64,000 nucleotides of DNA from Modicisalibacter xianhensis (GTDB lineage: Bacteria; Pseudomonadota; Gammaproteobacteria; Pseudomonadales; Halomonadaceae): contig NZ_FOPY01000009.1 in assembly GCF_900113605.1 (NCBI RefSeq), positions 1-64,000 of the forward strand. The letters run 5' to 3'. Under the pieces are notes generated by a model, which was not told the origin of the DNA, did not search any database, and saw only the letters and a program-made list of their open reading frames with translations. This document shows, piece after piece, positions 53,551 through 64,000 of this stretch. How positions within the stretch are numbered: the first letter of the stretch is position 1; each line of letters begins with the position of its first letter. The translations under genes and the position numbers were made by a program.

Positions 53551-54047
53551 GGCGTGAGCGTACTCAGTCGGGCGAGAAGCTGACGAGACAGGTCATCGCG
53601 CAGTTCAGCCAGTGCGTTGGCCTGCAGTTCATCGCGCACCAGCGGGTCGTCATTGTTGACGAGATAGGTCGTGGCCGATTCCAACTGCCCTTGGGCAATC
53701 AGGTAGGCATTGTCGCTGCGCCGCTGCACGGAGTAGGGCGCAGTCATGCGAAGCTCGATCTCGTCGTTGATCATGTCGCCGCCGCGTAGGGAAATATTCT
53801 CGACCCGCTCGTCGCCCAGATTCAGGATCAGCGGTGCCTGATCCGACAGGACGACACCGGCGTTCTCCAGGGTGCGACTCACCTCGTCGGTCAATAGCGA
53901 TGGCGTGGCCTGCAGGTCTACCGCATCGAAGGGCATCGGCTGGCGTTGCGTGCCGCGCAGATGGAAGCCGCAGCCTCCCAGTGTGCTGCCGACGATACCG
54001 ACACCCAGGGCCGCGAGAGATTGAGCAAGAAAAGTCCGGCGCTTCAT
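53547..54047 (-). CDS. lptE: LPS-assembly lipoprotein LptE
   Basis: LptE plugs the LptD barrel and helps insert lipopolysaccharide into the outer leaflet. The 166-residue product starts MKRRTFLAQSLAALGVGIVG, then the lipobox-like TLGGCGFHLRG with the acylated Cys and the family motif GCGFHLRG. Strand-rich sequence follows, ending LSRQLLARLS. AAGGAG lies 7 bases before the ATG at 54047; the longer frame from 54170 lacks support. The signal has a twin-arginine look (RRTFLA), unusual for LptE. It lies between leuS and holA and overlaps holA by 4 bp. Confidence 0.95.
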   Translation of the reverse strand: MKRRTFLAQSLAALGVGIVGSTLGGCGFHLRGTQRQPMPFDAVDLQATPSLLTDEVSRTLENAGVVLSDQAPLILNLGDERVENISLRGGDMINDEIELRMTAPYSVQRRSDNAYLIAQGQLESATTYLVNNDDPLVRDELQANALAELRDDLSRQLLARLSTLTP

Positions 54048-54218
54048 GGGTCGCTCCTTGATACCCAAGTATGCAGGAAATGCTGGATAAGTTGACGAGC
54101 AGTGCCAAGCACAAGGCGCACGACGCGCAGAACCCGCAGCATACGCAGGGTATGTGAGGCGTTCGAGCATCGTGCAACGCAGTGATTGGCACGCGCAGGC
54201 ATCTATACAGTATTTCCG

Positions 54219-57108
<2,890 letters not shown>

Positions 57109-57618
57109 ATGAGTGAGCAGCAAAGGGAACATCGGTTGAAGGATGCCTACGAGCGCGTCCTGGCAAGAATGAAGGACGGTGCCGACGAGCTCTCCTGGGA
57201 CAATCTGCAGCGTGACCTCGACGATGCCGTTGCCTTCGAGGCCGAGGTCGAGGAGTTCACCAAGGATGAAATGGCACTGTTGCGCACTTGGGTGGAGCGC
57301 GACCTCAAGGACCTCAGACGCTATCTTGCCGCTGGCGGAACGGGCGTGGCCAGTTGGCTGGGCATCGATCTCAGCGTACTGTCACGCAAGATCACCGATG
57401 CCTTGTTTTCAGTGGCGGATCGCAGCGTGATCGAGCGCGAGCAACTGGTCGACGATCTCGAGGCTTCGCGTGCCGACTACGTCGAAGGCGAAATCGCAGC
57501 GCCTGGACGCATGGCCTGTGTGCATTGCGGCGCTACCGTGGTACTCGAGAGCGTGACGCGGCTGGAACCTTGTCACCAGTGCGGTCATCGCTATTTCGAG
57601 CGTTCGCCTTCGCCGTGA
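57109..57618 (+). CDS. ybeL: YbeL-like zinc-ribbon protein (DUF1451)
   Basis: The 169-residue product has an N-terminal helical, acidic region (AYERVLARMKDGADELSWDNLQRDLDDAV, then EFTKDEMALLRTWVERDLKDL). The C-terminal zinc ribbon is ACVHCGATVVLESVTRLEPCHQCGHRYFERSP, with two CxxC pairs. This matches the DUF1451/YbeL family, whose gene lies next to leuS in E. coli as well, supporting the call. Function is unknown. It is divergent from leuS and shares a hairpin with the convergent lnt. Confidence 0.88.
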   Translation: MSEQQREHRLKDAYERVLARMKDGADELSWDNLQRDLDDAVAFEAEVEEFTKDEMALLRTWVERDLKDLRRYLAAGGTGVASWLGIDLSVLSRKITDALFSVADRSVIEREQLVDDLEASRADYVEGEIAAPGRMACVHCGATVVLESVTRLEPCHQCGHRYFERSPSP

Positions 57619-57624
57619 CGGCTT

Positions 57625-57647
57625 GGCCCGGCGCTTTCTGCCGGGCC
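57625..57647. terminator. Bidirectional terminator between the YbeL-like gene and lnt
   Basis: A perfect 8-bp stem (GGCCCGGC / GCCGGGCC) with loop GCTTTCT lies between the convergent stops, 7 bases after the YbeL-like stop. Confidence 0.7.
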
Positions 57648-57658
57648 ACTCTCCGCTA

Positions 57659-59131
57659 CTAGAAGCGCGAACGACTCCGCTGCCAGCGTAGCCCGGGCAC
57701 GATCAGCAATGCGGCCAGCAACCAGGTGGGCCAGCTACCGATCCGCGTGAATGGAGTCAGCCCTTCCATCGCCCATACTTCAGCGCTGATGCTCGTCGTT
57801 TCGAAACGTGGTGCTCGTGTTGTTACCTCGCCAAGCGGGTCGATGATGGCGGTAACGCCATTGTTGGTTGCCCGGATGACATAGCGACCATTCTCGAGGG
57901 CGCGCAGGCGCGCCATCTGCAGGTGCTGCAACGGGCCGATGGAGTCGCCGAACCAGGTATCGTTGGAAACGGTGAGCAGCACATCGGCATCGGCGGCCCG
58001 GTTAGCAACGAGTTCTGGATAAATGATCTCGTAGCAGATCGCCGTGCCGATGCGCAGGCCCGCGGCCTGTATCGGTGCCTGGTCCGATGCGCCCGCCGAA
58101 AAGTCAGACATGGGCAGGTCGAAGAAATTGATGATGCCCCGCAGCAGACTATCCAGCGGCAGGTATTCGCCGAACGGCACCAGGTGCTCCTTGCGATAAT
58201 CCCCGTCGACATTGCCCAGGCCGATCACGGCATTGTAATAACGGCCTTTCGGATCGCGCTGGACGATACCCGTGAGCAGGGCCGACTCCGGCGGCAACGT
58301 GGCCTGGATTCGTTCAAGTATCGGCATGGCCTGCTGCTGGAACATGGGCAGCGCGGTTTCCGGCCAGATGACCAGATCGATGTCGTCACTCTGCTCGCGT
58401 GTCAGCGCAGCATACGTATTGGCGGCGTTGCGCTGGCCCTCGGCGCTCCACTTCATCAACTGGGGCAGGTTGCCTTGCAACAGGGCGACCCGTGGCGACG
58501 CGCTTCCCTGGGTGGTCCATTGTTGGGGCAGTGCCAAGGGGATCAGCCATAGTGCAGCGATAGGCAGGGCGGCCCACCAGCGCCGACGCAGGAACTCCAC
58601 GCCCAGTGTGCCGGTCAATGCCGTGATCAGGGTCAGCAGGTATACGCCACCGACCGGTGCCAGGGAGGCCAGGGGAGAGCCGACATGCGCACTGCCCAGC
58701 AGTAGCCAGGGAAAGCCGGTAAACAGGTAGGTGCGCAGTACCTCGGCAACTACCCATAGGCCGGCGAAGCTGAGAAAGGCCAGGCGCGGGCCGGTAAAGC
58801 GCCGATAGGCCCAGAACGGGACGGCATAGAACAGCGCCAAGGTCACCGCGAACAGGCCTGTCAGGAACACGGCCAGCGGAACGCCGGTGTAGCCATAGTC
58901 GTGGATCGAGACGTAGATCCATGAGCTGCCGGTGGCGAACAGCGCCGTGCCGTAGCACCAGCCACGTAGGGCTGCCTGGCCTGGTGTCAAGTCGTGCAGG
59001 CCGATGTACATCAGTCCCACGGCAATCGGGCCGAGCCACCACAGCTCGAAGGGAGAGAAGGTCAGCGTGGTCAGGCCACCGGCGACCAGGGCAGCGAGAT
59101 AGCCTACCCAAGGGCGAGAATAAGACAGCAT
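57659..59131 (-). CDS. lnt: Apolipoprotein N-acyltransferase Lnt
   Basis: Lnt adds the third acyl chain to the N-terminal Cys of lipoproteins in the inner membrane. The 490-residue product has six or more N-terminal membrane helices (GYLAALVAGGLTTLTFSPF and following) and a periplasmic nitrilase-like domain. The catalytic triad is visible: Glu in VIWPETALPMF, Lys in YRKEHLVPFGEYLP and Cys in GTAICYEIIYPEL. The mature C-terminus ends in a final membrane helix. It lies 80 bp after corC, in the conserved corC-lnt order. Confidence 0.96.
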   Translation of the reverse strand: MLSYSRPWVGYLAALVAGGLTTLTFSPFELWWLGPIAVGLMYIGLHDLTPGQAALRGWCYGTALFATGSSWIYVSIHDYGYTGVPLAVFLTGLFAVTLALFYAVPFWAYRRFTGPRLAFLSFAGLWVVAEVLRTYLFTGFPWLLLGSAHVGSPLASLAPVGGVYLLTLITALTGTLGVEFLRRRWWAALPIAALWLIPLALPQQWTTQGSASPRVALLQGNLPQLMKWSAEGQRNAANTYAALTREQSDDIDLVIWPETALPMFQQQAMPILERIQATLPPESALLTGIVQRDPKGRYYNAVIGLGNVDGDYRKEHLVPFGEYLPLDSLLRGIINFFDLPMSDFSAGASDQAPIQAAGLRIGTAICYEIIYPELVANRAADADVLLTVSNDTWFGDSIGPLQHLQMARLRALENGRYVIRATNNGVTAIIDPLGEVTTRAPRFETTSISAEVWAMEGLTPFTRIGSWPTWLLAALLIVPGLRWQRSRSRF

Positions 59132-59211
59132 CGAAGGGGCACTCCTTGTCAGACGTGCCCCTTATACCAGAGCCATTGCATGAACACGACTCGAAGCGTG
59201 TCCGGGGTGAG

Positions 59212-60096
59212 TTATCGGTCGCTGTCCTCGCTGGCGGCGACTTCCTCGAGCCGTTCGGCCTGGAGGAGACGGATTCGGCGATTGTCGGCGCCCAGCACTG
59301 TGAAGCGCCACCCTCCCAGGTCGGCGTACTCGCCACGGCGAGGTAGGTGCCCAAAGCGCTGCATGACCAGGCCGCCCACGGTATCGAACTCCTCGTCGGA
59401 GAACTGGGTATCGAAGCGGTCGTTGAAGTCGTCGATCGGGGTCAGGGCGCGGATGGCGAAGATCCCGTTGCCCATGTCCCGGATATCTTCTTCTTCCTCG
59501 ATGTCGTGTTCGTCCTCGATGTCGCCGACAATCTGCTCAAGAATGTCTTCGATGGTGACGATGCCGGCAGTGCCTCCATACTCGTCGACGACTACCGCCA
59601 TGTGATTGTGCGTATCGCGAAATTCCTTGAGCAGGCTGTTCAGCCGCTTGGACTCGGGGATGAACATGGCGGGACGAATCACGTCGCGCAGATCTATCCT
59701 GCCCCGGGTTCCGTCCTGTATCTGAAGCAGGGGTAGCAGGTCCTTGACCAGCAGGATACCCAGCACTTCATCGATATTCTCGCCGATGACGGGATACCGG
59801 GAATGACCGGTGTCGAATATGACCGGCAGGTAATCGGCGGGATCCTGGTCGACTTCGAGGGCAGTGACCTGCGAGCGAGGAATCATCACCTCGCGAGCCT
59901 GCTGGTCACTGATCTGGAATGCCCCCTCGATGATGGTCAGGGCATCCTGATCGAGACGAAGCCGGGCACCGGCTTCGCGCAGGAAGACAAGCAACTCGTC
60001 ACGTGAGCTGGGTTCGTCGGAGTCGCTGGAAAAGGCGCTGAACAATTTATCGAGCCAGGACTTGCTGCCCTGGCCGCTCGATCGGTCTTCGCTCAT
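59212..60096 (-). CDS. corC: HlyC/CorC family transporter-associated protein CorC (YbeX)
   Basis: The 294-residue soluble protein has two CBS domains (about residues 70-195; VMIPRSQVTALEVDQDPADYLPVIFDTGHSRYPVIGE in the first). A C-terminal CorC/HlyC domain follows, with FDTQFSDEEFDTVGGLVMQRFGHLPRRGE. Unlike YfjD/CNNM relatives it has no membrane domain. The family is linked to Mg2+/Co2+ resistance, and in E. coli YbeX also to ribosome maturation. It lies between ybeY and lnt, as in most gammaproteobacteria. Confidence 0.95.
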   Translation of the reverse strand: MSEDRSSGQGSKSWLDKLFSAFSSDSDEPSSRDELLVFLREAGARLRLDQDALTIIEGAFQISDQQAREVMIPRSQVTALEVDQDPADYLPVIFDTGHSRYPVIGENIDEVLGILLVKDLLPLLQIQDGTRGRIDLRDVIRPAMFIPESKRLNSLLKEFRDTHNHMAVVVDEYGGTAGIVTIEDILEQIVGDIEDEHDIEEEEDIRDMGNGIFAIRALTPIDDFNDRFDTQFSDEEFDTVGGLVMQRFGHLPRRGEYADLGGWRFTVLGADNRRIRLLQAERLEEVAASEDSDR

Positions 60097-60145
60097 GCGT
60101 CTGGTCTCATATCCTCGTTGTCAGGCGTTGCCGCGAGCCTCGGAA

Positions 60146-60643
60146 CTAGTCTTGTCGAGCATCCGAGGCATAGGGATCGGCGATGCCGAAGTCGCTGAGA
60201 ATCTCGCGCTCGAGCGCTTCCATCTCCTCGGCCTCTGCATCTTCTATATGATCGTAGCCCAGCAAATGCAAGGTGCCGTGTACGACCATATGGGCATAAT
60301 GGTGAGCGAGCGGTTTGTGCTGCTCCTGTGCTTCGCAAGCGACCACGGCATGACAGACGATCAGGTCGCCCAGCAGGGGCGCAGCCTCTACGCCAGGGGG
60401 CATCTCGAAAGGGAAGGAAAGTACATTGGTCGGCTTGTCCTTGCCCCGGTAATCGCGGTTGAGCGCCCGGCTTTCCTCGCAATCCACCAGGCGGATCGTC
60501 ACCTCGGTGTTCGGCGCCACCTCGTGGCGGGCGAGGACGGCGCCCACCCAGGCTGTCAGTGCCGTCTCATCAGGCAGCCATGCGGGCTCGTCGCCACTCA
60601 CAGCGACCTGCAGGTCGACGATCGGGGCCGGGGCGGGGCTCAT
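60146..60643 (-). CDS. ybeY: Endoribonuclease YbeY (rRNA maturation)
   Basis: The 165-residue metalloprotein takes part in 16S rRNA 3'-end maturation and ribosome quality control. The zinc motif HxxxHxxxxxH appears as [13 protein letters not shown], with the upstream [16 protein letters not shown] strand typical of the family. The length is normal. Its start overlaps the ybeZ stop (ATGA), so the two genes are translationally coupled. Confidence 0.96.
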   Translation of the reverse strand: MSPAPAPIVDLQVAVSGDEPAWLPDETALTAWVGAVLARHEVAPNTEVTIRLVDCEESRALNRDYRGKDKPTNVLSFPFEMPPGVEAAPLLGDLIVCHAVVACEAQEQHKPLAHHYAHMVVHGTLHLLGYDHIEDAEAEEMEALEREILSDFGIADPYASDARQD

Positions 60644-61719
60644 GCCGAGTCGCCCCCGTCGATACCATTGCTGCGTGCCTGGTCCTCCCGGCGGGCCTGC
60701 TCGCGTGCCTCCTTGCGGGCACGTTGCTGGGCCTCCTGCTCGGCTTCGAACAGGTCGTAGGCCTCGATGATGCGCTGGACCAGCGGGTGACGGACGACAT
60801 CCTTGGCGGCGAAATGGGTGACGCCGATCCCCGGGGTATCCTTGAGGACATCCAGTACCTGGATCAGGCCGGAGGACTGGCCGCGAGGCAGGTCGACCTG
60901 CGTCACGTCACCGGTGATGACCGCCGTGGAGCCAAAGCCGATACGCGTCAGGAACATCTTCATCTGTTCACGAGTGGTGTTCTGACTTTCGTCGAGAATG
61001 ATGAATGCGTTGTTCAACGTCCGCCCACGCATGTAGGCCAGCGGCGCGATCTCGATGACCTGGCGTTCGATGAGCTTGCCGACCTGTTCGAAGCCGATCA
61101 TCTCGTAGAGCGCATCGTAGAGCGGACGCAGGTAGGGATCGATCTTCTGGGCCAGGTCACCGGGCAAGAAACCCAGTTTCTCGCCGGCCTCGACGGCCGG
61201 GCGGACCAGCAGGATACGCCGCACTTCCTGAAGATTCAGCGCTTCCACGGCGGCGGCGACGGCCAGGTAGGTCTTGCCGGTACCGGCCGGGCCTATGCCG
61301 AAGTTGATGTCGTGCTTGCGAATGCTCGACACGTAACTCTGCTGGTTGTTGCCACGGGGCTTGATCAACGAGCGCGGGGTACGGATCACCACCTCGCCGT
61401 CATCGGCAACACCTTCTTCTTCCTCGAGGGCCTCGATACCGGACTCCTGAAGAAAAAGATGCACGGTATCCGGTTCGAGCTGGCTGCCTTCGGTTTCGCG
61501 ATACAGGTGTTCGACGACGTTGGCGGCTGCCTTGACCCGTGGTCCCGGGCCGGCCAACTGGAAGGTATTGCCCCGGTTGCGAAGCGTTACCCCGAGACGG
61601 GACTCGACCAGCTTGAGGTGCTCGTCCTGCTGGCCGCAGAGATTGGCCAGCCGCATGGGGTCGTTGGGTTCGAGGGTCAGCGTAAGGATGCGATGTGCCT
61701 GAGAACTGTTTTGACTCAA
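60640..61719 (-). CDS. ybeZ: PhoH-like ATPase YbeZ
   Basis: The 359-residue product has an N-terminal KH-like part ([31 protein letters not shown]). A PhoH P-loop ATPase follows: Walker [32 protein letters not shown], and Walker [14 protein letters not shown]. PhoH-like proteins act with YbeY in RNA metabolism. The start appears to be TTG at 61719, without a clear ribosome site; no ATG gives the family N-terminus. The basic Arg/Ala-rich tail is typical. Confidence 0.94.
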   Translation of the reverse strand: MSQNSSQAHRILTLTLEPNDPMRLANLCGQQDEHLKLVESRLGVTLRNRGNTFQLAGPGPRVKAAANVVEHLYRETEGSQLEPDTVHLFLQESGIEALEEEEGVADDGEVVIRTPRSLIKPRGNNQQSYVSSIRKHDINFGIGPAGTGKTYLAVAAAVEALNLQEVRRILLVRPAVEAGEKLGFLPGDLAQKIDPYLRPLYDALYEMIGFEQVGKLIERQVIEIAPLAYMRGRTLNNAFIILDESQNTTREQMKMFLTRIGFGSTAVITGDVTQVDLPRGQSSGLIQVLDVLKDTPGIGVTHFAAKDVVRHPLVQRIIEAYDLFEAEQEAQQRARKEAREQARREDQARSNGIDGGDSA

Positions 61720-61795
61720 GACGAGAAGGCCCGTTGTGTGCGAAATGGTAAGTTGAGCTTATGCCCCAACCAAGATTGGGGCAATGGCACAATTT

Positions 61796-63139
61796 TCAAT
61801 GAACCTCTGCTGTTACCAGTTCACCGCGCAGCGAATTGGGCAGGGCTTCGCTGATCTCGACATCGACGAAACTGCCGATCAGCTCGGTAGGGTCAGGAGC
61901 GCGGAAGTTGACGACTCTGTTGTTCTCGGTACGCCCGGAAAGCTGGCCAGGGTCCTTGGGCGAGAAGCCGGTGACCAGGATGCGTTGTGTCGTGCCGACC
62001 ATGCGCCGGCTGATCTGCATGGCATTCTGAGTGATGCGCTCCTGCAGGATGGCAAGGCGCTGCTTCTTGACCGCTTCCGGCGTGTCGTCTTCCAGGGCGG
62101 CGGCCGGTGTCCCGGGACGGGCCGAATAGACGAAACTGAACGAGACGTCGAAGCCGATGCGGTGGATCAGGTCCATGGTGTCTTCGAAGTCCTGCTCGGT
62201 CTCGCCCGGAAAACCGATAATGAAGTCCGACGAGAAGCTGATATCGGGGCGCAGCGCGCGGATACGTTCCAGCTTGGCCACGTATTCCTCGACTTCATGG
62301 CCACGCTTCATGGCCGCGAGAATACGGTTGGAGCCCGACTGTACCGGCAGGTGCAGGTGACTGACCAGTTCCGGGATTTCGCCGTAGGCTTCGATCAGGC
62401 TGTCAGAGAACTCCACCGGGTGCGAGGTGGTAAAGCGAATCCGGTCGATACCGTCGACAGCGGCAATGCAGGCGATCAGCTCGGCCAGGTCGATTTCCTC
62501 GCCGAGGTCGTTCTCGCCGCGATAGGCATTGACGTTCTGGCCCAGCAGGTTGACTTCACGTACGCCCTGATCGGCCAGATGCATGATTTCGTCCATGACC
62601 GCCTCGAAGGGGCGCGAGACTTCTTCACCACGGGTATAGGGCACCACACAGAACGTGCAGTACTTGGAGCATCCTTCCATGATCGAGACGAAAGCCGTCG
62701 CCCCGTCCGAGCTCGGCTTGGGAAGGTGATCGAACTTTTCTATCTCGGGGAACGTCACGTCGACCACGGAAATCTGGTTGTCGCGACGAGAGTCGAGCAT
62801 CGACGGGATACGGTGAAGGGTTTGCGGGCCGAACACCATGTCGACATGTGGGGCGCGCTTGCGCAGGTTCTCGCCTTCCTGGCTGGCCACGCAGCCACCG
62901 ACACCGATGACCAGGTCGGGATTGGCCTGCTTGAGCTTTTTCCAGCGTCCGAGTTGGTGGAACACCTTCTCCTGGGCCTTTTCGCGGATCGAGCAGGTAT
63001 TGAGGAGGATGACGTCGGCTTCGCGCTCGTCGTCGGTCAGCTCCATCTTGTGGGATTCGCCGAGCAGATCCGCCATGCGGGCGGAGTCGTACTCGTTCAT
63101 CTGGCAACCGTGTGTCTTGATGAAGAGTTTCTTCGTCAT
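61796..63139 (-). CDS. miaB: tRNA-2-methylthio-N6-dimethylallyladenosine synthase MiaB
   Basis: MiaB is a radical-SAM enzyme adding the methylthio group at A37 of tRNAs that read UNN codons. The 447-residue product has the N-terminal UPF0004 domain with cysteines in [22 protein letters not shown] and [10 protein letters not shown] for one cluster. The radical-SAM CxxxCxxC motif is in [19 protein letters not shown], followed by the TRAM domain ([20 protein letters not shown]). The ATG at 63139 ([12 protein letters not shown]) is the family start; the longer frame from 63232 is rejected. It heads the miaB-ybeZ-ybeY-corC-lnt series. Confidence 0.97.
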   Translation of the reverse strand: MTKKLFIKTHGCQMNEYDSARMADLLGESHKMELTDDEREADVILLNTCSIREKAQEKVFHQLGRWKKLKQANPDLVIGVGGCVASQEGENLRKRAPHVDMVFGPQTLHRIPSMLDSRRDNQISVVDVTFPEIEKFDHLPKPSSDGATAFVSIMEGCSKYCTFCVVPYTRGEEVSRPFEAVMDEIMHLADQGVREVNLLGQNVNAYRGENDLGEEIDLAELIACIAAVDGIDRIRFTTSHPVEFSDSLIEAYGEIPELVSHLHLPVQSGSNRILAAMKRGHEVEEYVAKLERIRALRPDISFSSDFIIGFPGETEQDFEDTMDLIHRIGFDVSFSFVYSARPGTPAAALEDDTPEAVKKQRLAILQERITQNAMQISRRMVGTTQRILVTGFSPKDPGQLSGRTENNRVVNFRAPDPTELIGSFVDVEISEALPNSLRGELVTAEVH

Positions 63140-63359
63140 AGCGTGCCGTCGGGACGATAAAGGCCCGACTTGTCCGTGATAGGAGTGAATGCGTGGCCGA
63201 TGTGGCCGGACCCAAGGTGTCCGACAGGCCATGGAACAGGATATGGCGATGAATTATACGTAGGGGACAGGGGGCTTGACCAGTCTTCCCCCTGTGCGCT
63301 TCGAAGCGCGAGCGTCTGTGATATTCTTGGCGCTTTGCCAATGAGCAGATGGGAGCGGT

Positions 63360-63689
63360 ATGGCAGCGAAGCCGATTTATCGGGTGGTTTTCTATAACCA
63401 GGGTGAAATCTGGGAACTTTACGCCCGCGACATCTTCCAGAGCGATCTGTGGGGCTTCATCGAAGTCGAGACCTTTGTCTTCGAAGACAGTTCTAAGCTG
63501 GTCGTCGACCCGTCGACGGAGAAGCTCAAGCGGACCTTCGAAGGCGTCAGTCGCAGTTATATTCCGCTCAATGCGATCGTGCGTATCGACGAGGTGGAAC
63601 GGGAGGGAACGCCCAAGGCCGTCACGGCCCAGGGCAAGGTGGCCGAGTTCCCGCGCCCGTTCAGCTTACCGCCCAGAGAAGATAATTGA
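63360..63689 (+). CDS. DUF1820 family protein
   Basis: The 109-residue product begins AAKPIYRVVFYNQGEIWELYARDIFQSDLWGFIEVE and continues LVVDPSTEKLKRTFEGVSRSYIPL and VIRIDEV-like strands. This is the pattern of the DUF1820 family found beside miaB in many gammaproteobacteria. It is small, soluble and of unknown function. GGGAG precedes the ATG. Divergent from miaB. Confidence 0.9.
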   Translation: MAAKPIYRVVFYNQGEIWELYARDIFQSDLWGFIEVETFVFEDSSKLVVDPSTEKLKRTFEGVSRSYIPLNAIVRIDEVEREGTPKAVTAQGKVAEFPRPFSLPPREDN

Positions 63690-63769
63690 TGGTCAAAATT
63701 TGACCGAATCGTGGCCTTGCCAGGCAGTTCGCCGTTCCCGAAATGACCCGGCCGAGGTTTTCCCAAGGT

Positions 63770-63792
63770 TTATCCACAGAAAGTGTGGATGA
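63770..63792. other. Inverted pair of DnaA-box-like sequences
   Basis: TTATCCACA (63770-63778) is identical to the strict DnaA box. After GAAAG comes TGTGGATGA (63784-63792), the reverse box with one mismatch. The two also form a 7-bp stem (ATCCACA / TGTGGAT). It sits between the DUF1820 gene and the next gene. DnaA binding or a simple hairpin are both possible. Confidence 0.45.
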
Positions 63793-63902
63793 GTGCCGGA
63801 TCTGCCATGGCACCCTCGGGCCTGAATGGATTGATAGCCCGGACATCGCGTGGAGCAGTAGTTCCCAGAGCCATCCAAAGGTCAAGATGACGGCAGTTTA
63901 AA

Positions 63903-64000
63903 ATGCGTAAAATCAAATGCTTGTTTGCCTGTTTGACGCTCAGCCTGGCGGCTCTCGAAAGTCAGGCCCAGGAAATCCGCTGGGTCGCGGATGACCTGGA
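63903..64000 (+). CDS. N-terminus of an exported protein, cut by the window end
   Basis: From the ATG at 63903 the frame is open to the last base and encodes MRKIKCLFACLTLSLAALES, then QAQEIRWVADDL. The first 20 or so residues form a Sec signal peptide, basic then hydrophobic, with likely cleavage after SQA. The mature start EIRWVADDL resembles periplasmic solute-binding or polysaccharide-lytic proteins, but too little remains to decide. No strong ribosome site was seen. Confidence 0.6.
   Translation, partial: MRKIKCLFACLTLSLAALESQAQEIRWVADDL

Noticed and set aside
61784-63160. 458-codon plus-strand frame opposite miaB
   Set aside because: Antisense to miaB, with no motif or ribosome site.

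Overview
The window reads as chromosomal DNA of a GC-rich gammaproteobacterium. The gene content and gene order fit the Oceanospirillales, and most probably a Halomonas-like halophile: rlmM, tusA, epmC, slyA, a fadBA pair with a PsrA-type box, cysJI, and the miaB-ybeZ-ybeY-corC-lnt / leuS-lptE-holA block. The family assignment is an inference from gene families and order; the species cannot be fixed from the sequence alone.

Layout. Positions 1-360 hold the 3' end of a 23S rRNA, a 5S rRNA and a strong rho-independent terminator. From 375 to about 25 kb lie housekeeping and metabolic genes: rlmM, a small ABM monooxygenase-like gene, tusA, a DUF3080 lipoprotein, a MATE exporter, epmC, a Fe3+ ABC transporter binding protein and permease behind a Fur-like box, tatD with a degenerate exonuclease-like partner, uup, a universal stress protein, slyA, fadBA, a YeaO-like gene, ldcA, cysJ-cysI and a DsbA-family oxidoreductase.

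The accessory core is 24.2-49.6 kb. A three-gene type I secretion system (ABC exporter, HlyD-like adaptor, TolC-like channel; minus strand, each junction overlapping) is divergent from a single 13.1-kb gene. That gene encodes a 4373-residue, apparently Ca-binding, multi-domain protein. It is a mosaic of about ten CBM6/35/malectin-like sugar-binding units, cadherin-like and Ig-like spacers, a glucose/sorbosone-dehydrogenase-type beta-propeller in the middle, two tandem copies of a unit of about 330 residues, and three CBM6 copies near the end. It has no Sec signal and no RTX repeats. The 628-bp AT-rich region between the two transcription units probably controls both.

Directly downstream is a complete six-gene ebo cluster. 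eboD-eboE-eboC run on the plus strand with overlapping genes, eboF faces them on the minus strand across a shared hairpin, and eboA-eboB run on the plus strand. The ebo genes are known from cyanobacteria, where they are linked to export of a scytonemin precursor, and from scattered bacteria and algal plastids. Their occurrence next to a giant secreted sugar-binding protein is the most interesting feature of the window.

From 49.6 kb to the end the sequence returns to core genes: a P2-like P-type ATPase with altered ion-site residues, holA, lptE, leuS, a YbeL-like zinc-ribbon gene, lnt, corC, ybeY, ybeZ (phoH-like), miaB, a DUF1820 gene and the start of an exported protein cut by the window edge.
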